A stretch of DNA of 38,006 bases, from the NCBI GenBank assembly GCA_903911225.1, contig CAIWCT010000322.1, positions 1-38,006 on the forward strand. Reading direction: 5' to 3'. Position numbers and translations under genes: made by a program. How positions within the stretch are numbered: the first letter of the stretch is position 1; each line of letters starts with the position of its first letter. Under the pieces are notes generated by a model. The model searched no databases and was not told the DNA's origin. It saw only the letters and a list, made by a program, of their open reading frames with translations. The stretch is from an uncultured delta proteobacterium (GTDB taxonomy: Bacteria > Desulfobacterota > WTBG01 > CAIYCZ01 > CAIRTM01). Positions 32,708 to 38,006 of the stretch are shown here, piece after piece.

Positions 32708-33609
32708 CAGAACAGGGCAGACGCTATGTTATTGTTTCTCCCGTGCGGGATGAAGAAAAGTACCTGCCCCGCACCATAGAGAGCATGATCAACCAAACGG
32801 TTCGCGCGACACAATACGTCCTTATCGACGACGGGTCGACGGACCGCACGGCAGAAATCATCAAGGAGGCCGCAAAAAACCATCCCTGGATACGCTATGT
32901 AAAACGGCCTGATAGGGGCGTGCGCAAGGTGGGCCCGGGAGTTGTCGAGGCTTTTTATGACGGCATGGCCGCCATCACCGCGCCCGAGTACGACTTTATC
33001 GGTAAAATGGACGGCGATCTGAGCTTTGGCCCCCGGTACTTCGAAACACTCTTTGAGAAATTCGAAAAAGATCCTCTCCTTGGCGGCGCCAGCGGAAAAA
33101 TCTATCTTGTCCTTGATGACGGCGGGCTTGCCGAGGAGCGGCATGCCGACGAGATGGTCGTCGGGGGCATGCAGTTTTACCGGACAAAATGTTTTCAGGA
33201 CATGGGCGGCTTTGTGCGGCAGGTCATGTGGGACGGCATCGCCTTTCACCGCTGCAGAATGGCGGGGTGGCGCACGGGCAGCCTGCCGGACAAGGAGTTG
33301 ATGATCTACGACCACCGCATTATAGGCTCCTCTCATAAAAGCATCTACCACGGCCGCATCCGCTGGGGCTGGGGCCAGTATTTCATGGGCACCCATCCCC
33401 TCTATATACTGGCTGTGGGTCTCTACCGCATGCTGGAGCGCCCCTTCGTTACGGGAGGGCTGCTCATAATTTTCGGCTATTTCAAGGGCATGCTTACCCG
33501 GTCCGAGCGCTATGAGTATCCGGGGTTTCGGCGCTCGCTGCATGCCTGGCAGTTCGAGCGCCTGGGCCTCGGCAGCCGGCTTGAAAAACTACCGCCACCG
33601 CCACAATGA
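32704..33609 (+). CDS. Glycosyltransferase, GT2 family
   Basis: A 301-residue inverting GT-A enzyme. Motifs: YVIVSPVRDEEKYLPRTIES at the N-terminus, LIDDGSTD (donor binding), FIGKMDGDLSF (the DxD metal site), GGMQFYRTKCF (acceptor region) and WDGIAFHRCRMAGW near the catalytic base. A hydrophobic segment near residues 225-260 (YILAVGLYRMLERPFVTGGLL) may attach it to the membrane. GGGAGG precedes the ATGA start. The C-terminus ends in a proline run (KLPPPPQ). The sugar transferred is unknown. Confidence 0.92.
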   Translation: MTEQGRRYVIVSPVRDEEKYLPRTIESMINQTVRATQYVLIDDGSTDRTAEIIKEAAKNHPWIRYVKRPDRGVRKVGPGVVEAFYDGMAAITAPEYDFIGKMDGDLSFGPRYFETLFEKFEKDPLLGGASGKIYLVLDDGGLAEERHADEMVVGGMQFYRTKCFQDMGGFVRQVMWDGIAFHRCRMAGWRTGSLPDKELMIYDHRIIGSSHKSIYHGRIRWGWGQYFMGTHPLYILAVGLYRMLERPFVTGGLLIIFGYFKGMLTRSERYEYPGFRRSLHAWQFERLGLGSRLEKLPPPPQ

Positions 33610-33630
33610 TATATGATCAGGAAGAACGCC

Positions 33631-34632
33631 ATGGCTGACGACTCACAGAAACCTGATGTCTCCATCGTTGTCGTATCATTCAATACTGCCGGCCTCACCC
33701 TGCAGTGCCTTGAAAAAGCGCAGGCATATAAGGGCGGCCTGCGCTGCGAAGTGATCGTGGTGGACAATGCCTCCCATGACGGCTCTGCCGACATGGTGGC
33801 GGACAAATTTCCGCAGGCTCGGCTCATCAGGCTTTCAAAAAACCGGGGCTTTGCCGGCGGCAACAACCCCGGCATACGGGCGGCGACAGGCAGGTATGTG
33901 CTTCTTTTAAACTCTGACGCATTCCTTGTGCCCGGTGTTCTTGAAAATACGGTTGCCTATATGGACGCCAATCCCGGCATCGGGGTGCTGGGGTGCAAAC
34001 TCACCAACCCCGACGGGTCGCTGCAGCCCTCGGCCCGCATGCTGCCGGGCCCGCTCAACAAAATACTGCACATCAGCGGCCTTGCCTCCCGGTTCCCCAA
34101 GTCGCGCTTTTTCGGCAGGATCGATTTCTCCTGGTGGGACCATTCCACGCCGCGCAGCGTAGGGTGGGTGGTCGGCGCATTTTTCATGATACGCCACGTC
34201 GTGGTCGAGCAGATCGGCGGGCTTGACGAGCGATATTTTCTCTATTTCGAGGAGATCGATTTCTGCCGCACCGCACGACGCGCAGGCTGGGATGTGCTGT
34301 TCTATCCCTTCGCCAGCGTTGTGCACCTGGGGGGCCAAAGCAGCGCCGGAACCTCGGAGCGCCGGTCGGTAAGCGGCAGCCAGCTGACCGGCATCAGAAT
34401 CACGAGCGAGCTTCGTTACTACCGCAAATGGTTCGGCCCTGCACCAGCGCTGCTCATGGCGGGCATTGAAATATCGTGGAACGCCGTCGTGTGGCTGCGC
34501 AATCTTTTCCGGCGTAGCGAGCTCGGGGCATTTCGGCGGCAGGAAGCTGCCGCCATGATTGGGCTTATAGCCTCGACGCTTGTACGAAATAAGCTCGGGG
34601 CATACAAGCAGCCTCAAGAGGCCGGGCAATGA
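33631..34632 (+). CDS. Glycosyltransferase, GT2 family, rhamnosyltransferase-like (WbbL type)
   Basis: A 333-residue GT-A enzyme; the start at 33631 (MADDSQKPDVSIVVVSFN) follows AGGAAG, while an upstream ATG at 33613 adds six residues without a ribosome binding site. WbbL/RfbN-like features: VVDNASHDGSADMV, LSKNRGFAGGNNPGIR, LLLNSDAFL (NSD in place of DxD), GCKLTNPDGSLQPSAR, VGWVVGAFFMIR and YFLYFEEIDFC. Enzymes with this set often transfer L-rhamnose from dTDP-rhamnose, matching the rfbD gene in the left arm; the specificity is inference. A C-terminal amphipathic region follows the catalytic fold. It ends in an ATGA overlap with the third acyltransferase. Confidence 0.92.
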   Translation: MADDSQKPDVSIVVVSFNTAGLTLQCLEKAQAYKGGLRCEVIVVDNASHDGSADMVADKFPQARLIRLSKNRGFAGGNNPGIRAATGRYVLLLNSDAFLVPGVLENTVAYMDANPGIGVLGCKLTNPDGSLQPSARMLPGPLNKILHISGLASRFPKSRFFGRIDFSWWDHSTPRSVGWVVGAFFMIRHVVVEQIGGLDERYFLYFEEIDFCRTARRAGWDVLFYPFASVVHLGGQSSAGTSERRSVSGSQLTGIRITSELRYYRKWFGPAPALLMAGIEISWNAVVWLRNLFRRSELGAFRRQEAAAMIGLIASTLVRNKLGAYKQPQEAGQ

Positions 34633-35222
34633 CGTTCATACAAAAAATCAAGCATCTTGCAGCCCGGCTGCGCCTGCTCATCGACCCGGGCTATTATCCT
34701 GCATATTTGCGGCGGCAGGGCGTGCGTATCGGCGAGAACTCGGTTGTTATTTTCCCGGGCTATATCGACGGCAGGCTTCCCTACCTGCTTGAAATCGGCA
34801 GCAATGTCATCATAAGCCGCATGGTCACGATACTTACCCACGATGCCGCCACGGCCTATGCGGGCGATCTCATCAAGATCGGCAGGGTCAGAATTTTTGA
34901 CCACTGCTTCATAGGCGCAAATGCCACCATTCTGTGCAATGTAAAAATCGGCCCCGACTCGATTGTCGGCGCAGGCTCGGTCGTCACACGCGATATTCCC
35001 GCAGGGGAGATATGGGGCGGTAACCCGGCCCGGTTTATCTGTAAAACGCAGGACTATATTGTCAGGCAGCAGGAGCTTGCAAAAGAAAAGCCCGTCATGG
35101 AAGGCGGGCCGTTTATGGATCCCTATGCCCCCGACGACAAAAAGCGCTTTCTTAAAGAACGGCTGGCAGACACCTTTATGTATTTTTGCGCACGCCTGCC
35201 CGAAGACCGGCGAGGCTCATAA
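34629..35222 (+). CDS. Left-handed beta-helix acyltransferase
   Basis: A 197-residue hexapeptide-repeat acyltransferase. Early coils (VRIGENSVVIFPGYIDG, LEIGSNVIISRMV) lead to THDAATAYAG (histidine likely catalytic), then VRIFDHCFIGANATILCNVKIG, SIVGAGSVVTRDI and the cap NPARFICKTQDY. A C-terminal tail of about 45 residues (KPVMEGGPFMDPYAPDDKK) lies outside the helix. This resembles the gene at 30274 in its last third (NPARFIC-T-DY), so the two may be distant paralogues. It starts in an ATGA overlap with the rhamnosyltransferase-like gene, suggesting it modifies a residue added nearby in the pathway. Confidence 0.92.
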   Translation: MTFIQKIKHLAARLRLLIDPGYYPAYLRRQGVRIGENSVVIFPGYIDGRLPYLLEIGSNVIISRMVTILTHDAATAYAGDLIKIGRVRIFDHCFIGANATILCNVKIGPDSIVGAGSVVTRDIPAGEIWGGNPARFICKTQDYIVRQQELAKEKPVMEGGPFMDPYAPDDKKRFLKERLADTFMYFCARLPEDRRGS

Positions 35223-35246
35223 ACAAAGAGATTATAAGGACGCGGC

Positions 35247-35756
35247 GTGTTTGACAATATCCGTCAAGATCTGCAAACGCATAAGGGCGACTGGGGGCGC
35301 CAGGGCTTCTGGGCTATGGTCGTGTACCGCTTCGGCCGGTGGCGCTACACAGTAAAAAACCCGCTGCTGCGCAAGCCCCTGTCCTTTGTCTATAAGTTCC
35401 TCTACAAGGTCGTGCAGGTCGCAACCGGCATTGAGCTGCCCTGCGAGGTTGAGGTGGGCAAAAATTTCAGAATCGACCACTTCGGCGGCATCGTCATCAG
35501 CGGCTTTGCCCGCTTCGGCGACAACTGCGTGATCCGCAATGAGGTTACCGTGGGACTGAGGCATGTGGAAAATCCCGTGGCGCCCCGGGTCGGCAATAAT
35601 GTCGATATCGGCGCGGGAGCCAAAGTGCTCGGAAATATCACCATCGGCGACAATGTCATGATAGGGGCAAATGCTGTCGTGATCACCGATGTGCCGCCCG
35701 ACTCAATAGCCGTGGGCAATCCGGCCCGCATTCTTCCGAGGAAAAGCCATGACTGA
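35247..35756 (+). CDS. Serine-acetyltransferase-like LbetaH acyltransferase
   Basis: A 169-residue protein with a GTG start at 35247 (AAGGA upstream). Its N-terminal helical part (GFWAMVVYRFGRWRY) and the IDHFGGIVIS and RNEVTVG coils match the CysE/serine-acetyltransferase-like subfamily found in capsule and exopolysaccharide loci. It is shorter than true CysE. The final coils (VDIGAGAKVLGNITIG, VMIGANAVVITDV) and cap NPARILPRK are standard. In this context O-acetylation of the polymer is likelier than cysteine synthesis. Its last eight bases overlap the next gene. Confidence 0.9.
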   Translation: MFDNIRQDLQTHKGDWGRQGFWAMVVYRFGRWRYTVKNPLLRKPLSFVYKFLYKVVQVATGIELPCEVEVGKNFRIDHFGGIVISGFARFGDNCVIRNEVTVGLRHVENPVAPRVGNNVDIGAGAKVLGNITIGDNVMIGANAVVITDVPPDSIAVGNPARILPRKSHD

Positions 35757-36750
35757 TGTGCTGAATAAAATTGCTGTGGTCATCATCGGCATCAACTCCG
35801 CTTCCTATGTGAAAGCCTGCATCGAATCGGTGCGCGCGACCGACTACCCGCAGGAGCTGCTGGAGATCATCTATGTTGACGGCGGCTCGCGGGATGCGAG
35901 CGCGAAGATAGCACGGGCCTGCGCCGGCGTTAGCGTGTTTGAGCTGCGCGACCGCCATCCCACACCCGGTCGGGGCAGAAACGCAGGCTGGCGTGCGACA
36001 GATGCCGATTTCGTGCAATTTCTCGATGCCGACACGCTGCTTGACCCCCTGTGGTTCTTAACGGCCCTGGGGCATTTCACGGACACGGTCGGCGCCGTGT
36101 GCGGCCGGCGCAGGGAGCGCTTTCCCGACAAAAATATTTTTCACAAGATCACCGACACCGAATGGCGCTATGAATACGGCCCCTGCCGTTACTTCGGCGG
36201 CGATGTGCTGGTGCGGCGCAAGGCGCTTACAACGACCGATGGTTTTGATGAAAGCCTTATCGCAGGCGAGGATCCCGAGCTGAGCTACCGCATCAGGCAT
36301 GCGGGCTGGCAGATACTTCGCATCGACGCAGCCATGACCCTGCACGATATAAACATGTCGAGCCTGCGGCAGTACTGCCGCCGCGCCTATAGAAGCGGCT
36401 ATGCCTACGCAGAAATCGGCCTGCGCCTGATCGGGCAGCCGGAAAAAATGTGGCTCCGTGAGCTTGTGCGCATCTGCGGCCGGGCTTGCCTGCCGCCTGC
36501 CCTGCTCGCCGTCGGACTCCTTGCCGGGCAGCCTGCTGCAGGGCTCCTTCTTGCCACGCTGGTGCTTCTGCTGCCCTTTGCCCGGGTGAAGAGCTTCATG
36601 ACAAACTTCTCCCTGAGCCTGCCGGAGGCCCTGGCCTATGCAGCTCATGCCGCCCTGGTCGTATATCCTCAATTTTTCGGTGTTCTGCGCTACCCGGCCG
36701 GCATATTCCTCAGCCGGCCGCTGCTGAACAAAGGCCTTGCTGCCGCATAG
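35749..36750 (+). CDS. Membrane-associated glycosyltransferase, GT2 family
   Basis: A 333-residue GT-A enzyme with a catalytic domain (about 1-220) and C-terminal membrane helices (about 247-280 and 297-320). Motifs: VVIIGINSASYVKACIESV, IYVDGGSRDAS, GRGRNAGWRATDADFVQFLDADT (donor and DxD region; LDADT is the metal site), GGDVLVRRKAL and EDPELSYRIRHAGW (ED and Q/RxxRW-like region). It may act as a side-branch or terminal transferase because it is the last gene of the arm. The start has GAGGAAAAG upstream and overlaps the preceding gene by eight bases. Specificity unknown. Confidence 0.91.
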   Translation: MTDVLNKIAVVIIGINSASYVKACIESVRATDYPQELLEIIYVDGGSRDASAKIARACAGVSVFELRDRHPTPGRGRNAGWRATDADFVQFLDADTLLDPLWFLTALGHFTDTVGAVCGRRRERFPDKNIFHKITDTEWRYEYGPCRYFGGDVLVRRKALTTTDGFDESLIAGEDPELSYRIRHAGWQILRIDAAMTLHDINMSSLRQYCRRAYRSGYAYAEIGLRLIGQPEKMWLRELVRICGRACLPPALLAVGLLAGQPAAGLLLATLVLLLPFARVKSFMTNFSLSLPEALAYAAHAALVVYPQFFGVLRYPAGIFLSRPLLNKGLAAA

Positions 36751-37160
36751 TTCATCAATTCCCGTGATGTGGCAATGGGGCATTGATAAAAGGTGTCAAT
36801 TAAACACCAATATTTAAGCTCCAATCCCCGATCATGACAAATGGCTCCCGATAGAACGGGTGGCTGTCTTCGGGCATGCATTTGAGAGCAAGCTGTGCCG
36901 GGCGCAGGGCTAAAGCATTTAACTTTTTTCTATAGATTATTCTTTTACTGTCATCTCGACCGAAGGGAGAGATCTTTAAAGATTGATGCGCTGGGGCGCA
37001 ACCTTCGGAGTCATCCCGCCTGCTTCGGGATGAGAAATGACACCCGGTTACATGAGATTTAGTTAAATGCACTAACATTTTAAAAAAGCTTGCTTTTTTC
37101 TTCTCGAATTTATAAGATTTTAAATACTAGCAAGCTCGGAACTCAACAGGTGTCAGCCGC
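36751..37160. other. 410-bp gap at the end of the polysaccharide locus
   Basis: No coding frame is convincing here. It holds a weak hairpin GGTGT-N7-ACACC (36792-36808) soon after the last glycosyltransferase, which has no U-tract and is not a clear terminator. The MITE-like palindromic element (36949-37042, listed separately) follows, and then an AT-rich stretch that should carry the promoter of the HEPN/MNT pair. AGGTG lies about eight bases before the HEPN start. Confidence 0.6.
36949..37042. repeat. MITE-like palindromic element with TGTCAT...ATGACA ends
   Basis: About 94 bases are bounded by TGTCATCTC at the left and GAAATGACA at the right, which are inverted repeats with one mismatch. 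Inside are CGACCGAAGGGAGAGATC, a perfect ATCTTTAAAGAT palindrome (36972-36983), and a perfect stem TCATCCCG-N7-CGGGATGA (37011-37033). The TGTCAT-T/C-TCGACCGAAGG start is a form of short dispersed repeat I recognise from intergenic regions of several bacterial phyla. No transposase is encoded; mobilisation in trans would be required. Confidence 0.65.
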
Positions 37161-37553
37161 ATGAGAAAAGACGCAGAAAATTTTATGCTTTCTGCCGCTT
37201 ATGATCTCCAAACAGCAGAGGCAATGCATGCATCCGGAAGGCATATTTATGTTGTCTTCATGTGCCACATCGCCATTGAAAAGATGCTTAAGGCTGTTGC
37301 GGCCCAAGTCACTCAGGCAGTTCCGCCCAAAACGCATAATTTGATTTATCTCCTCAAGCTTGGAGATGTTAAACTGGATCAGGATATGCTTGATTTCATC
37401 GCCCGGCTCAATAACGCAAGCCTTGTTACAAGATATCCTGAAGATTTCTCTCAGCTTGTAACCGCATATCCTGCTGATATTGCAGGGCAGTATCTTGAGA
37501 AATCCCGTGAGGTGATCGCATGGCTAAAAATGCACGAAACATTAAAGACATAG
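37161..37553 (+). CDS. HEPN-domain protein of an HEPN/MNT pair
   Basis: A 130-residue all-helical HEPN protein (the opening RKDAENFMLSAAYDLQTAE, then HIYVVFMCHIAIEKMLKAV and TRYPEDF are typical of the family). HEPN/MNT pairs usually act as toxin-antitoxin modules, with HEPN as toxin and the nucleotidyltransferase neutralising it. The RX4-6H RNase motif of active HEPN toxins is not visible: the nearest candidate, R27 to H36, has the wrong spacing. This copy may therefore be non-nucleolytic. AGGTG precedes the ATG. It overlaps the partner gene by 34 bases, an order (HEPN first) common in these pairs. Confidence 0.88.
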   Translation: MRKDAENFMLSAAYDLQTAEAMHASGRHIYVVFMCHIAIEKMLKAVAAQVTQAVPPKTHNLIYLLKLGDVKLDQDMLDFIARLNNASLVTRYPEDFSQLVTAYPADIAGQYLEKSREVIAWLKMHETLKT

Positions 37554-37855
37554 TAAGCCGCTACCGGCAGGAGTTGCAGCGGCTCAATATATGTTCTGAA
37601 AAAATTATACTTTTCGGATCGTATGCCGAAGGCCGGCAGCGCTTGGATAGCGACATTGACCTCATCGTTGTGTCAAAAGACTTTCAGCCTTTCAATGTCA
37701 GGGAGCGTCTTGAAGTGCTTGGGCTTGCATCGGGCCGGATACTTGAGCCTATCGAGGCATTCGGCTACACGCCGAAAGAAATAGAAAGTGCTACACCCGA
37801 GAGTTTTCTCGGGGATGTGCTGTACGCAAAGACGTCTATCGAAATATCTCCATAA
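37520..37855 (+). CDS. MNT-type minimal nucleotidyltransferase (antitoxin-like)
   Basis: A 111-residue DNA-polymerase-beta-type nucleotidyltransferase with an exact GSX10DXD signature (G33-S34, D45 and D47, in LFGSYAEGRQRLDSDIDL). MNT antitoxins of this class act on their HEPN partner, in described cases by AMPylating it. Its start lies inside the HEPN gene, 34 bases before that gene's end, with GAGGTG upstream, so the two proteins should be produced together. The nucleotidyltransferase motif is intact even though the partner's RNase motif is not evident. Confidence 0.9.
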   Translation: MAKNARNIKDIVSRYRQELQRLNICSEKIILFGSYAEGRQRLDSDIDLIVVSKDFQPFNVRERLEVLGLASGRILEPIEAFGYTPKEIESATPESFLGDVLYAKTSIEISP

Positions 37856-37933
37856 AAAATTCGTCCCTATTGCCACGTTATGGGCCCCCCCCCTTGCCCG
37901 CAATACAGGTGAATTAAGTGCAGCGTATTTCTT

Positions 37934-38006
37934 CCTCGCCCCCGCGAGGGGGAGAGGATTAGAGGTGAGGGGGCATTTTATATCACCCCTCATCCCGACC
38001 TTCTCC
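37934..38006. repeat. GC-rich dispersed repeat with two hairpins, cut by window edge
   Basis: CCTCGC-cccc-GCGAGG (37934-37949) and TGAGGGG-N13-CCCCTCA (37966-37992) are perfect stems within sequence of the CCCTCNCCC...GGTGAGGG type, a common dispersed intergenic repeat. A run of nine C residues (37885-37893) lies just upstream. The element continues past the end of the window. Confidence 0.5.

Noticed and set aside
32347-33543. A 398-codon open frame on the minus strand opposite two glycosyltransferase genes
   Set aside because: It lies antisense to well-supported GT4 and GT2 genes, its translation has no recognisable motif, and long antisense frames are expected in GC-biased coding DNA.
33907-34629. 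A 240-codon minus-strand frame opposite the rhamnosyltransferase-like gene
   Set aside because: Antisense shadow; the plus strand carries all GT2 motifs with a good ribosome binding site and a coupled stop.
19146-36750. A PEP-CTERM/exosortase-linked polysaccharide locus
   Set aside because: No exosortase and no PEP-CTERM motif protein is present; the gene set is explained by a Wzx/Wzy system.
37011-37033. The TCATCCCG/CGGGATGA stem as an intrinsic terminator
   Set aside because: It is followed by GAAATGACAC rather than a U-tract on either strand, and it forms part of a larger repeat element.

Overview
The window comes from a Gram-negative bacterium with a large sensory repertoire and an outer-membrane polysaccharide export system. 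Coding DNA looks moderately GC-rich and is tightly packed, with many ATGA stop/start overlaps. The mix of PAS/CHASE kinases, a lone Rcp1-like response regulator, Wzx/Wzy-type exopolysaccharide genes and small dispersed palindromic repeats would fit a deltaproteobacterial-type or Nitrospirota-type environmental organism. That assignment is inference; no rRNA or other marker gene is present.

Region A (1-14533, all minus strand) is a signalling block. Reading in the direction of transcription it runs: glycogen phosphorylase; a periplasmic solute-binding protein; two sensor histidine kinases with near-duplicate catalytic halves; a single-domain Rcp1-like receiver; a REC-GGDEF-REC-PP2C-HATPase protein; and a STAS antagonist. 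Several junctions overlap and the gaps are short, so it probably works as one operon. The last two genes form a partner-switching module of the HsbR/HsbA or SypE/SypA kind, with a diguanylate cyclase built into the switch protein. After a 347-bp gap comes a PhnD-like/PAS sensor that runs off the left edge.

Region B (14713-18759, minus strand) is the left arm of an exopolysaccharide locus: dTDP-4-dehydrorhamnose reductase, a priming phosphoglycosyl transferase, an unusual nucleotidyltransferase/left-handed-beta-helix/phosphoglycosyl-transferase-like fusion whose two enzymatic domains both look degenerate, and a metallophosphoesterase. A 386-bp AT-rich divergent promoter region (18760-19145) separates it from region C.

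Region C (19146-36750, plus strand) is the right arm: a Wza-type export lipoprotein, a Wzc-like co-polymerase with an apparently broken P-loop, five GT4-type and three GT2-type glycosyltransferases, a Wzy-like polymerase, a Wzx-like flippase, and four left-handed-beta-helix acyltransferases. Together they suggest a Wzx/Wzy-dependent, probably rhamnose-containing and heavily acylated polysaccharide. Region A is a plausible controller of it, by analogy with known partner switches that govern biofilm polysaccharide, but the sequence does not prove this.

Region D (36751-38006) is a boundary zone: a MITE-like palindromic element, an HEPN/MNT toxin-antitoxin-type pair, and a second GC-rich dispersed repeat cut by the right edge. 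I saw no tRNA, rRNA, CRISPR array, transposase or phage gene.
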